This document shows, piece by piece, positions 55,623-64,000 of a DNA stretch of 64,000 nucleotides (positions are counted from its first letter, which is position 1; each line of letters opens with the position of its first letter). The stretch lies in NCBI RefSeq assembly GCF_006546625.1, contig NZ_VIAR01000003.1, forward strand, positions 1 through 64,000. Reading direction: 5' to 3'. The notes below the pieces were generated by a model that saw nothing but the letters and a program-made list of their open reading frames with translations, searched no databases and was not told the DNA's origin. Source of the stretch: Haloflavibacter putidus (GTDB lineage: Bacteria; Bacteroidota; Bacteroidia; Flavobacteriales; Flavobacteriaceae). The translations under genes and the position numbers were made by a program.

Positions 55623-56738
55623 ATGAAAAGAATTTTAACCATAGTAATTTTAGTAGTTATAGTTTTAGCTTTCGGAGCTTCTATGTACTATTTATATCAG
55701 AAAAATCAAGAAAGTCCGGTGGTTTTTAAAACCGAAAAACCTTCTAATAAAACCATTATTAAAGAAACGGTTGCTACGGGAAGTATTGTTCCTAAAGAAG
55801 AAATTCTTATCAAGCCTAACATTTCAGGAATAATAGATAAGATTTATATAGAAGCCGGAGATAGTATTCAAAGCAATGATTTAATTGCGCAATTGCGCGT
55901 AGTGCCAAATGTTTCTAATTTGGCCAGTAGTAAAAACCAAATTACCTCTGCCAAAATTGCCTTAGATAACGAGACCAAAAGCTACAACCGGCAACAAGAA
56001 TTGTATGAGAAAGGAGTTATTTCTGCCAACGAATTTGATAAAGCAGAAGTTGCTTACCAACAAGCACAACAAACTTACAAGGCGGCCAAACAAACTTACG
56101 AGATTATAAAAACCGGTACTTCTGCCGGCTTAGATAATGCTGCCAATACCCAAATAAGATCTACCATTTCGGGTATGGTGTTAGAAGTTCCCGTTAAGGA
56201 AGGCAACCAGGTTATAGAAGCCAATAATTTTAACGAAGGTACTACTATTGCTGCCTTAGCCAATGTAGATAATATGATTTTTGAAGGAAAAGTAGACGAG
56301 TCTGAAGTAGGAAAAATTAAAGAAGGTTTGCCTTTAGAAATTACAGTTGGCGCTATAGAAAACAAAAAATTTGACGCTATTTTAGACTATATTGCTCCAA
56401 AGGGCGTAGATGAGAATGGCGCAATTCAGTTTGAGATTGAAGGTACTTTAAAAAATCGGGACACCACTTTTATACGAACTGGTTTAAGTGCAAATGCTTC
56501 TATTATTTTGGCTAAAGCCGAAGATGTTTTGGCAATAAAAGAAGCCTTGGTGCAATTTGATAAAGAAACCAAAGAACCCTTTGTTGAGGTAAAAACCGGC
56601 GAACAAGAGTTTGAACGTCGTGATATAGAACTCGGCATTAGCGACGGACTTTATGTAGAGGTATTAAACGGTTTGGATAAAGACGATGAAGTAAAAATTT
56701 GGAACCCGGTAAAGCCGGCAACCAATTTTAAATCGTAA
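55623..56738 (+). CDS. HlyD/RND-type periplasmic adaptor (first)
   Basis: 371 residues: an N-terminal membrane anchor (about 4-24), a barrel-sandwich domain with VATGSIVPKEEILIKPNISG, an alpha-hairpin (about 103-160) and a beta-barrel domain. GTTIAALANVDNMIFEGKVDESE is the usual conserved stretch. It bridges the inner-membrane permeases to TolC. No lipobox cysteine is seen. Encoded between the permeases and TolC. Confidence 0.92.
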   Translation: MKRILTIVILVVIVLAFGASMYYLYQKNQESPVVFKTEKPSNKTIIKETVATGSIVPKEEILIKPNISGIIDKIYIEAGDSIQSNDLIAQLRVVPNVSNLASSKNQITSAKIALDNETKSYNRQQELYEKGVISANEFDKAEVAYQQAQQTYKAAKQTYEIIKTGTSAGLDNAANTQIRSTISGMVLEVPVKEGNQVIEANNFNEGTTIAALANVDNMIFEGKVDESEVGKIKEGLPLEITVGAIENKKFDAILDYIAPKGVDENGAIQFEIEGTLKNRDTTFIRTGLSANASIILAKAEDVLAIKEALVQFDKETKEPFVEVKTGEQEFERRDIELGISDGLYVEVLNGLDKDDEVKIWNPVKPATNFKS

Positions 56739-56777
56739 TTTTAATGTTTAACGAATAAAATTTTAGATTTTTGACGT

Positions 56778-58109
56778 ATGAAAAAATTAGCAATAGCCTT
56801 ATTCGTGTTTTTTTTGCAGCTTAACTTGTTTGCACAACAGAAAAAATGGACACTCCAAGAGTGTGTAGAATATGCGTTAGAGAATAATATCTCTATAAAA
56901 CAATCTGAGTTAGATTTAGATAATGCGAAGCTCAATAAAACAGATGCAATTGGTAACTTAATACCTTCTTTAAACGGTTCTGTTCAATACAGCCGAAACA
57001 CGGGAGCAAGTATTAACCCGGTAACCAACCAATTTGAAAATGAAGTCTTTTCTTCCTATACCGGTGGTGTTAATTCTAGTCTTACACTTTTTGACGGTCT
57101 TCGAAATATTAGACAATTACAACGCTCTAAGTTAACCATCTTGGCCAGCCAGTACCAAATGGAGCAAATGGAAAATGACATTGCGTTAATGGTCGCCAAT
57201 GCCTATTTAGAAGTGCTTTTAAACAAAGCTAACCTACAATCGCTACAAGCACAAAACGAGCTAACTTTAGAACAGTTAGAACGCACGCAGCAATTGGTAG
57301 ATGCCGGCACGCTTCCGCAAGGAGATATTTTAGAAATAAGAGCCAACAATGCGCAAGATCAACAACAAATTGTTCAAGCCAAAAATAACATTCAAATAGC
57401 ACTTATTAATTTGGCGCAATTATTACTCATAAAAGATTACGAAAATTTTGAAATTGTAGACGAAGGTTACGAAATTATCTCTACCAGTTTGGCAGAAAAA
57501 CCCGTTAATGAGATTATTAATAAAGCTCAAGAAACCAGACCGGAAGTTAAAATTGCAGAAAAAAGCGTAGAACTGGCAGAAAAAGACTTACAAATAGCAA
57601 AAGGTTCATACTATCCTACACTATCTGCTTTTTTTAATTATAATACACGTTATTCAGATAACGATGTTTTTGACCGCGATTTTATAAAACAAGTTTATCA
57701 AAATGATGGTACAAGTTACGGTCTGCGTTTAAATGTACCTATACTCAATGGTCTTTCAAGTAGAACCAACGTAAAGCGAAATAAAATTAATTTGCAACGA
57801 ACAGAATACCAACTTGAGCAAGCAAAACTAGACTTAGAAAGTAATGTATACCAAGCCTATGTAGATGCCAAAGGCTCAGCAGAAGCTTTCGAAGCAGCAT
57901 TACAAGCCTTAACCTCGCAAGAAAAAGCTTTTGAATATGCTACAGAACGTTTTGAGGTTGGGTTAACCAACTCGTTTGATTATAGTCAGTCTAAACAACG
58001 CTATGATAATGCAAAAATAAACGTTAATCAGGCTAAATATGATTATATTTTCAAACTCAAAGTACTCGAATTATATTTTGGGGTTAACCCCGAAAATATA
58101 AAACTCTAA
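56778..58109 (+). CDS. TolC-family outer-membrane channel
   Basis: 443 residues after a signal peptide (about 1-21, LFAQQ). Two repeats of the TolC fold are visible: WTLQECVEYALENN near the mature start, long helical stretches, LTLFDGLRN and VPILNGLSSRTNVK as the two strand pairs, and AYVDAKGSAEAFEAAL. It forms the trimeric outer-membrane tunnel of the export complex. It stands between two adaptor genes. Confidence 0.94.
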   Translation: MKKLAIALFVFFLQLNLFAQQKKWTLQECVEYALENNISIKQSELDLDNAKLNKTDAIGNLIPSLNGSVQYSRNTGASINPVTNQFENEVFSSYTGGVNSSLTLFDGLRNIRQLQRSKLTILASQYQMEQMENDIALMVANAYLEVLLNKANLQSLQAQNELTLEQLERTQQLVDAGTLPQGDILEIRANNAQDQQQIVQAKNNIQIALINLAQLLLIKDYENFEIVDEGYEIISTSLAEKPVNEIINKAQETRPEVKIAEKSVELAEKDLQIAKGSYYPTLSAFFNYNTRYSDNDVFDRDFIKQVYQNDGTSYGLRLNVPILNGLSSRTNVKRNKINLQRTEYQLEQAKLDLESNVYQAYVDAKGSAEAFEAALQALTSQEKAFEYATERFEVGLTNSFDYSQSKQRYDNAKINVNQAKYDYIFKLKVLELYFGVNPENIKL

Positions 58110-58113
58110 AACT

Positions 58114-59376
58114 ATGAAAAAAAAGACTTTATATATTATCGTAGCCATTGTAGTGGTGGTATTACTACTTTTGGTTGTAGGTAAAAAACAAGGCTGGTTT
58201 GGTAAAACCGGTAACTTTAAAAAAGTAGAAACTACACTGGTAGAGAAAATAGATATTATAGAAACCGTTTCGGCAACAGGAAAAATACAACCCGAGGTAG
58301 AAGTAAAAATTTCTTCGGAAGTTTCTGGAGAGATTATAAAACTGCCGGTAAAAGAGAACCAAGAAGTGCAAAAAGGCGATTTGTTGGTAAAGATAAATCC
58401 AGATCTTTATCAATCTAGTTTAGAGCGTTCTCGCGCAGGCTTACAAAATGTAAAATCTTCTTTGGCGCAAAGTAAAGCCAGTTTAAAACAAGCAGAAGCG
58501 ACCTTTAACCGAAACAAAAAACTTTTTGATAAAGGGGTTATTTCCAAATCAGAATGGGATGCAATTGTATCGGAATACGAGATGGCAAAAGCAGCAAAAG
58601 ATGCTGCTTATTATAATGTGCAATCTGCTTCTGCATCTGTAACAGAAGCGATGGATAATTTGGGCAGAACAACCATTTATGCCCCAATGACGGGTACAAT
58701 TTCCCGTTTAGATGCAGAGTTGGGAGAACGCGTGGTAGGAACCCAACAAATGGCCGGAACAGAAATTCTTCGGGTTGCCAACTTAGAAGAAATGGAAGTT
58801 GAAGTAGATGTAAACGAAAACGATATTGTAAAAGTTGCAGTGCAAGATTCTGCTATTGTTGAAGTAGACGCCTATTTAGGAAAAGAATTTAAAGGGGTGG
58901 TTACCAGTATTTCTAATTCTGCCACAGCAGATTTAACCGCAGATCAAGTAACTAATTTTAAGGTAAAAGTTAGAATTTTAAAAGAGTCTTATAAAGACTT
59001 AACAGAAGGGAAACCAAAAAGTTACTCTCCGTTTAGACCGGGAATGACGGCTACGGTAGATATTATTACCAACAAAAAACAAGATATTATTGGTATACCA
59101 ATTAGTGCTATTGTAATTAAAAACGATACAGCGTCTACCAAGAACAAGAAAACCTCTAAAATTAAAGACGATAAAACTTTTGAAGGTGTTTTTCTTAAAA
59201 AAGGCGATGAGGCCAAATATCAAGTAGTAGAAACGGGTATACAAGACGATACCAATATAGAGATTACTTCCGGTTTAGAAACCGATGATGAGGTAATAAC
59301 CGGACCGTATAACACGGTTACTAAAATTTTAGAAACCGGCGATAAAGTAGAAGTAAAAGAAAATTCAGATAAATAA
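58114..59376 (+). CDS. HlyD/RND-type periplasmic adaptor (second)
   Basis: 420 residues: N-terminal helix (about 5-22), lipoyl-like half-motifs around VSATGKIQPEVEVKISSEVSG, a long alpha-hairpin (about 104-165), then barrel domains with GRTTIYAPMTGTISRL and RPGMTATVDI. A charged Lys/Thr-rich insertion near 343-360 (KKTSKIKDD) is unusual. It is distinct from the first adaptor. It ends the transporter set; tsaB begins nine bases after its stop. Confidence 0.93.
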   Translation: MKKKTLYIIVAIVVVVLLLLVVGKKQGWFGKTGNFKKVETTLVEKIDIIETVSATGKIQPEVEVKISSEVSGEIIKLPVKENQEVQKGDLLVKINPDLYQSSLERSRAGLQNVKSSLAQSKASLKQAEATFNRNKKLFDKGVISKSEWDAIVSEYEMAKAAKDAAYYNVQSASASVTEAMDNLGRTTIYAPMTGTISRLDAELGERVVGTQQMAGTEILRVANLEEMEVEVDVNENDIVKVAVQDSAIVEVDAYLGKEFKGVVTSISNSATADLTADQVTNFKVKVRILKESYKDLTEGKPKSYSPFRPGMTATVDIITNKKQDIIGIPISAIVIKNDTASTKNKKTSKIKDDKTFEGVFLKKGDEAKYQVVETGIQDDTNIEITSGLETDDEVITGPYNTVTKILETGDKVEVKENSDK

Positions 59377-59385
59377 AAGAAGGTT

Positions 59386-60057
59386 TTGGCTATAATACTT
59401 TGTTTAGAAACCACTACGACCAATTGCTCTGTTGCGTTGGCAAAAGAGGGAAAACTTTTAGCTTTGCGCGAAGATAAAAGCAAGAATTACTCCCACGCAG
59501 AGCGCTTGCACGTTTTTATTGAAGAAGTCTTAGAAGAAACAAACCTGAGTTTTAATAATTTGTCTGCCATAGCCGTTAGCAAAGGTCCCGGTTCTTATAC
59601 CGGATTGCGTATTGGGGTTTCGGCAGCAAAAGGACTTTGTTTTTCTTTAGATATTCCGCTTTTAGCGATAGATACTTTACAGGCCTTAAGCCTTCAGTAC
59701 ACAAAAGAAGAAATAAGCTTTTTTGTGCCAATGTTAGATGCCAGAAGAATGGAAGTTTTTACCGCCGTATATAAACACACTGGCGACTGTCTTCACGCTG
59801 CAGAAGCAAAAGTTTTAACGGAAAATGCTTACCAAGAATTTTTAGAAAAAGGCAAGACTTTGTTTTTAGGAAATGCGGTAAAAAAATGGGAAGCTATCTG
59901 CTCGCATCCCAATGCAATGTTTTTAGAAACCCTACCATCTGCAAAAGATATGCTTGCGTTGGTCAATGAAAAATACAAAAAAAGCGACACCGTAGATGTC
60001 GCTTATTTTGAACCTTTTTATTTAAAAGATTTCGTTTTAACCAAAAAGAAATCTTAG
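59386..60057 (+). CDS. tsaB: tRNA N6-threonylcarbamoyladenosine synthesis protein
   Basis: 223 residues, actin-like ASKHA fold. CLETTTTNCSVAL at the N-terminus and AVSKGPGSYTGLRIGV near residue 66 are the TsaB signatures. It partners TsaD and TsaE in making t6A37 in tRNA. The start is TTG at 59386, preceded by AAGAAGG, one of the few clear Shine-Dalgarno sequences in this window. It sits as the tail of the efflux operon. Its stop overlaps the convergent MscS gene by four bases, and an inverted repeat lies in its last codons (60026-60055). Confidence 0.94.
   Translation: MAIILCLETTTTNCSVALAKEGKLLALREDKSKNYSHAERLHVFIEEVLEETNLSFNNLSAIAVSKGPGSYTGLRIGVSAAKGLCFSLDIPLLAIDTLQALSLQYTKEEISFFVPMLDARRMEVFTAVYKHTGDCLHAAEAKVLTENAYQEFLEKGKTLFLGNAVKKWEAICSHPNAMFLETLPSAKDMLALVNEKYKKSDTVDVAYFEPFYLKDFVLTKKKS
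60026..60055. repeat. inverted repeat at the tsaB/mscS overlap
   Basis: AAGATTTC (60026-60033) and GAAATCTT (60048-60055) are perfect complements, with further TTTT/AAAA pairing and an AACC loop. It lies in the last codons of tsaB and spans the stop of the opposing gene. The T-runs after it are weak on both strands, so it is only a possible terminator. Confidence 0.55.
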
Positions 60058-60905
60058 TCGTTTTCTTTATTTAATTCTTTACTGTGGTCGTAAAAATGCA
60101 CATCGCGCTGTGGGTAAGGTATTCCAATCTCTGCTTCGTCTAGACGAACTTTAGCAGTTTCTATAGTGTACCAGTGGCAACCCCAGAAATCGTCGTTAGT
60201 GGCCCAAAACCTGGCCGAAAGGTTTACAGAGTTATCTGCCAACTCGGTAACCACAACTTGTGGCTCCGGATCTTTCATAATGCCTTCTTGCTCGTTCATA
60301 ATATCTAAAAGAATATCTTTTGCTTGCTTAATATCGGCATCGTAAGAAATTCCAATGGTTATGGCATCTTTTCGTTTACCTTCTACCGTATAATTTATTA
60401 CTTTATTGTTAGAAACTTCGCCGTTAGGTATAACAGCCAATTGGTTTCCAAAAGTGTTTAATTTCGTGTAAAACAAAGAAATTTCTTTTACACTTCCCGA
60501 AACACCTTGCGTTTCTATCCAGTCTCCAATCTTAAAAGGCTTTAATAAAATGATAAGTACCCCGCCTGCAAAATTGGCCAAAGAACCTTGTAAAGCCAAG
60601 CCTATTGCCAAACCAGCAGCACCAATAATTGCAATAAAAGAAGTGGTTTCTACACCTACTTGTGTAATTGCGGTAATAAAAACCAAGATTTTAAGTGTCC
60701 AACTAACAATATTGGCAAGAAAAGATTGCAGGGCTAAATCATAATCTCTTTTCTGAAGTATTTTTTTAATATAGCGCACAACTATGTTGGCTACCCACCA
60801 ACCAATGGCTAAAATTAAAATCGCGGCAACTAAGTCCGGTAAAAAGTCTATAAATTTTTCAACATACTCTTTGGCAAGAGCAGAAAAGTCATTTAGTTTA
60901 TCCAT
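60054..60905 (-). CDS. small-conductance mechanosensitive channel family protein
   Basis: 283 residues, MscS type. Three N-terminal membrane helices (about 20-40, 65-85 and 90-125) end in the pore-lining GLALQGSLANFAGGVLIILLKPF, broken here as GLALQGSLANF then AGGVLIILLKPFKIGDWIE. A beta domain and C-terminal cage follow. It opens under osmotic down-shock to release solutes. No extra N-terminal helices are present, so it is the basic MscS size. It follows the DUF255 gene on the same strand. Confidence 0.94.
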   Translation of the reverse strand: MDKLNDFSALAKEYVEKFIDFLPDLVAAILILAIGWWVANIVVRYIKKILQKRDYDLALQSFLANIVSWTLKILVFITAITQVGVETTSFIAIIGAAGLAIGLALQGSLANFAGGVLIILLKPFKIGDWIETQGVSGSVKEISLFYTKLNTFGNQLAVIPNGEVSNNKVINYTVEGKRKDAITIGISYDADIKQAKDILLDIMNEQEGIMKDPEPQVVVTELADNSVNLSARFWATNDDFWGCHWYTIETAKVRLDEAEIGIPYPQRDVHFYDHSKELNKEND

Positions 60906-60962
60906 TTTATTAATTTTTTACAAAGAATGTACTTTTTGGTCTAATTATTAAATTTTCATTGT

Positions 60963-63020
60963 TTAAATTTTGTTAACAGAATCTGTTTGTAAGGCTTTAA
61001 TAGCACTTTTAAAGTCTTGATGGGGAGCATCACAGGTTTGGTTTCTGCAAATGTAAATCAAGGTTTTATTCTTTTCTCCGCGGTTTTTTAGCAATACCGG
61101 TGTGTTTTTCCCTTTCGGGGGAAATTTACTCCCAGCAAAAATGCAATTTGGTAAATAATACGCATTAAATTTACTTTTTATTTCGGAAGCTTTTGGTCCT
61201 ACAATTACAATTTCATAAAAATCGAAACTAAATTTACAAGCAAGCTTTAGCCAATTGGTATAAGCTCCGGGATAACGGCTAATTTTACTTTGGATGCCCG
61301 CAAGCATTTTTTGCGAAAGCTTTAAATAGCTCGTTTCAGCAAAATACTTACTTAAATTAAAAAGATTGTCTGCCATTACTGCGTTAGAACTGGGTATGAC
61401 ATTATCTTCTATTTCTTTGGTCTTTAAAAATAAGTTAGAATTTGTTTTTGGGGTGTAGAAAAATAAATTCTGTTCAGTATCTAAAAATAAATCTATGCTG
61501 GTTTGCATTAACTCGTTTGCTTTTTCTAGATAAGAAGTTTTAAAACTTTCTTGGTAGAAAAGGAGTAAAGCTTCAATTAAAAATGCATAATCATCTAAAC
61601 AACCCTCTACTTTGGTTCCATAGCTGCGTAAAATCTTATTGTCTTTTTGAAGATTATTCCGTAAAATAAAATCTAAAATACCTTGCGCACTTTGTAAATA
61701 AGCAGGTTGGTTAAAGGCGGCATAAGCGTCGCAAAAAGCTTTTGCTGTAAGCGCATTCCAAGAAGTAAGAATCTTATTGTCTAATCTGGGTTGGGAGCGT
61801 TTGCTTCTTTCTGCTAATAATTTTTGGGTAATTGTATGGATATGTTCCGATAATTCTTCGGTAGAAATATTAAAATCGTTTGCAATTTCTTTGGTGGATT
61901 CTTTACGGACAAGAACGTATTTTTGGTCTTCCCAATACCCATATTCATTTATATTAAAATAGCTTTCGGCATATTTGTAATCGTTACCTAAGATAGTTTT
62001 TAAATTTTCTTTTTCCCAAACATAAAAAGCACCTTCTGTCAGTTTTCCTTTTTCGTCTATACTATCTGCATCTAAAGAAGCATAAAAACCGCCTTTTTTA
62101 TGCAGCCAATCTGTTTGCATAAAAGCTAAGGTTTTCTCTACAACTTCTTTACAAAGATTATTTTCTTTGTACTGATAAGTATTGGCATATAAACTCACTA
62201 GTTGCGCATTATCGTACAACATTTTTTCAAAATGCGGTATATGCCAGCGCTCATCTACAGAGTAACGCGAAAATCCGCCGGCTAGCTGATCGAATATTCC
62301 GCCAAACGCCATTTTTTTCAACGTAAAATAAACAAAATCTTCTGTAGTTTGATTTTTCTCCAGACTGGCATAATGCAATAAAAAATCGAAATTGGTGGGC
62401 ATCATAAATTTCGGGGCACCGTAATTTCCACCGTTTTTATGATCAAAATGCTCTTTTAATTCGGCTACATTTTTCCGTAAAAAACCTTTAGAAAAATTGG
62501 TTTCTTTAAAATCTTCTGGTTGTATAAGTTGCATTTGTTGCAACCCGCTTTCTAGTTTGTTGGCATATTCCAGTATTTTTTCCGGATCTTTTTTATACAA
62601 ATCTTTTAATTGCAATAAAACAGATTTCCATTGCTCTGGTGGCACGTAGGTAGCTCCCCAAACTGGTCTGCCATCTGGTAGGGCAATAATATTTAAAGGC
62701 CAACCACCTTGGCGTGTCATAAGCTGTAAAGCTTGCATATAACTATGGTCAACGTCTGGTTTTTCTTCTCGGTCTACTTTTATATTGGTGTAAAAATCGT
62801 TCATAACAGAAGCGATTTCTACATTTTCGAAACATTTTTCTTCCATGACGTGGCACCAATGGCAAGCTGCGTAACCAATACTAATAAGTAGTAATTTGCC
62901 GGATTTTTCTGCTTCTTGTAACACATCATTATTGTACGGTAGCCAATTTACAGGATTATGCGCATGCTGTAATAAATAAGGACTGCTTTCGTGAATTAGA
63001 CGGTTTGTAAAACTTGCCAT
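60963..63020 (-). CDS. DUF255 thioredoxin-domain protein (YyaL/SPATA20 family)
   Basis: 685 residues. The N-terminal thioredoxin-like DUF255 domain (about 1-165) contains CHWC at 53-56 inside AACHWCHVMEE, VDREEKPDVD and GGWPLN. The rest is an (alpha/alpha) barrel like glycoside hydrolase/epimerase folds, with GGIFDQLAGGFSRYSVD and HFEKMLYDNAQL as family marks. Function is not well known; family members have been linked to redox or sugar-related roles. No signal peptide. MscS lies 57 bases downstream on the same strand. Confidence 0.93.
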   Translation of the reverse strand: MASFTNRLIHESSPYLLQHAHNPVNWLPYNNDVLQEAEKSGKLLLISIGYAACHWCHVMEEKCFENVEIASVMNDFYTNIKVDREEKPDVDHSYMQALQLMTRQGGWPLNIIALPDGRPVWGATYVPPEQWKSVLLQLKDLYKKDPEKILEYANKLESGLQQMQLIQPEDFKETNFSKGFLRKNVAELKEHFDHKNGGNYGAPKFMMPTNFDFLLHYASLEKNQTTEDFVYFTLKKMAFGGIFDQLAGGFSRYSVDERWHIPHFEKMLYDNAQLVSLYANTYQYKENNLCKEVVEKTLAFMQTDWLHKKGGFYASLDADSIDEKGKLTEGAFYVWEKENLKTILGNDYKYAESYFNINEYGYWEDQKYVLVRKESTKEIANDFNISTEELSEHIHTITQKLLAERSKRSQPRLDNKILTSWNALTAKAFCDAYAAFNQPAYLQSAQGILDFILRNNLQKDNKILRSYGTKVEGCLDDYAFLIEALLLFYQESFKTSYLEKANELMQTSIDLFLDTEQNLFFYTPKTNSNLFLKTKEIEDNVIPSSNAVMADNLFNLSKYFAETSYLKLSQKMLAGIQSKISRYPGAYTNWLKLACKFSFDFYEIVIVGPKASEIKSKFNAYYLPNCIFAGSKFPPKGKNTPVLLKNRGEKNKTLIYICRNQTCDAPHQDFKSAIKALQTDSVNKI

Positions 63021-63174
63021 ATTTGCGTTTTTTCTAAATGTAACATATAATAACCTGAATGTGAAAAATGGAGGTAAAAATAATTAGCTATACATTTAAT
63101 GATTTGGTAACAATAGAATTTAAAAAAATAAATAGAAAAAAGTGATTTTTGCATGATAATAGATTAGATGCTTT

Positions 63175-64000
63175 ATGGAAAATTTTTATCTGGTAATGCT
63201 GGTTATTTTGTTTGCGCTTGCAATCACAGATTTGGTTGTTGGGGTTAGTAACGATGCCGTTAATTTTTTAAACTCTGCAATTGGTTCTAAAGCCATTTCG
63301 TTTAAAACCATTTTAATTATTGCCAGCCTGGGGGTAGCTATTGGGGCAATTTTTTCTAGTGGCTTGATGGAAGTTGCCCGAAAAGGGATATTTATGCCCG
63401 GCGAGTTCTATTTTGATGAAATCATGATTATTTTTATGGCCGTAATGGTAAGTGATGTCTTGCTTTTAGATTTTTTTAATTCTTTAGGCTTACCAACTTC
63501 TACCACCGTTTCTATCGTGTTTGAATTATTGGGAGCGGCCGTTAGTGTAGCGGTTCTAAAACTCTATACCACCTCACAAGATTTAAGTTTATTATCGCAA
63601 TATATAAACACTTCAAAAGCTACCGAAATTGTTATAGGTATCTTACTCTCTGTTGTAATAGCTTTCTCTATAGGAGCAATTGTACAATATGCATCGCGTT
63701 TTGTTTTTTCGTTTCAATTTGAAAAGAAAATAAAATACGTTGGGGCTGTTTTTGGCGGGGTTTCTTTGGCCGCTATTACTTACTTTATTTTTATTAAAGG
63801 TTTAAAAAGCGTTTCGTTTATCTCTACAGAAGATATAGACTACATTCGCAACAATACTTGGGTAATTTTAGCGATAAGCTTTGTGTTTTGGACAATTGTG
63901 TCGCAGTTAATAATGTCTTTGTTTAAAGTACATATTTTACGTGCTATTATTGTTGTAGGAACCTTTGCTTTGGCTTTGGCTTTCGCCGGAAATGACTTGG
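63175..64000 (+). CDS. PiT-family inorganic phosphate transporter (3' part outside window)
   Basis: The frame opens at ATG 63175 and stays open to the window edge (275 complete codons). It encodes several hydrophobic helices and the first PiT signature GVSNDAVNFLNSAIGSKA near residue 22; the visible end, AFAGNDL, begins the second GANDxxN-like signature. The signatures replace GAND by GVSND and AGND. The protein would take up phosphate with protons or sodium. Upstream lies GATTTTTG (63144-63151), one mismatch from the -7 consensus. Confidence 0.88.
   Translation, partial: MENFYLVMLVILFALAITDLVVGVSNDAVNFLNSAIGSKAISFKTILIIASLGVAIGAIFSSGLMEVARKGIFMPGEFYFDEIMIIFMAVMVSDVLLLDFFNSLGLPTSTTVSIVFELLGAAVSVAVLKLYTTSQDLSLLSQYINTSKATEIVIGILLSVVIAFSIGAIVQYASRFVFSFQFEKKIKYVGAVFGGVSLAAITYFIFIKGLKSVSFISTEDIDYIRNNTWVILAISFVFWTIVSQLIMSLFKVHILRAIIVVGTFALALAFAGNDL

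Noticed and set aside
1-64000. Mobile elements, phage genes, CRISPR arrays, tRNA or rRNA genes, defence islands
   Set aside because: I looked for terminal repeats, transposase or integrase motifs, regular spacer arrays and tRNA-like clover sequences and saw none; gene content is core-like throughout.

Overview
The window reads as a piece of chromosome from a member of the Flavobacteriaceae (Bacteroidota). The evidence is the gene content: the type IX secretion translocon SprA, a RemB-like gliding protein, alternative complex III, a di-haem SdhC and a PD40/OmpA-type C-terminus. The promoters agree: TAnnTTTG -7 boxes, some with TTG or TTTG at about -33. The DNA is AT-rich and uniform in style, genes are tightly packed, several start at TTG, and no stretch of 300 bases lacks a gene. 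I see no tRNA, rRNA, CRISPR array, insertion sequence, phage gene or integration site. This looks like core genome, not an island.

Layout. 1-5306: the C-terminus of an OmpA-like envelope protein, a methionine-type aminotransferase and the sdhCAB operon. 5514-10790: aminopeptidase P, a serine beta-lactamase-family hydrolase, an alpha/beta hydrolase, a metallophosphoesterase and two small orphan genes. 10966-13298: a large AsmA/DUF748-like envelope protein facing a tandem-domain universal stress protein. 13456-18014: the rimP-nusA-infB transcription/translation operon behind a terminator-like leader, followed by a convergent SPOR-domain protein.

18683-30625 is the respiratory core: actABCDEF (alternative complex III, quinol:cytochrome c/oxidase oxidoreductase) followed directly by coxB and coxA. 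The remaining oxidase parts lie at 47185-52291: haem O synthase, two subunit III genes, subunit IV, a cysteine-free SCO-like protein, a true SCO1, a DUF420 protein and a small CxxC protein. Together these would move electrons from succinate (SdhCAB) through menaquinol and ACIII to an aa3-type oxidase.

30700-35733 carries ruvB, queG, maeB and ruvA. sprA (7.2 kb), gcvH, a VanZ-like gene, tonB and a remB-like gene follow. 52375-59376 encodes an ABC-type efflux or envelope export set: one ATPase, two MacB-like permeases, two HlyD-type adaptors and TolC. tsaB, a convergent MscS channel, a DUF255 thioredoxin-like protein and the start of a PiT phosphate transporter close the window.

I found no clearly undescribed multi-gene system. 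The most interesting points are a helix-hairpin-helix domain fused to ActC, a haem-domain fusion in ActA, a subunit III with a large soluble insertion, a SCO-like protein stripped of copper ligands, a TonB-like domain at the front of the RemB-like barrel, a uspA terminator hidden in the coding end of the opposing gene, the hairpin leader of rimP, and a family of heptanucleotide repeats.
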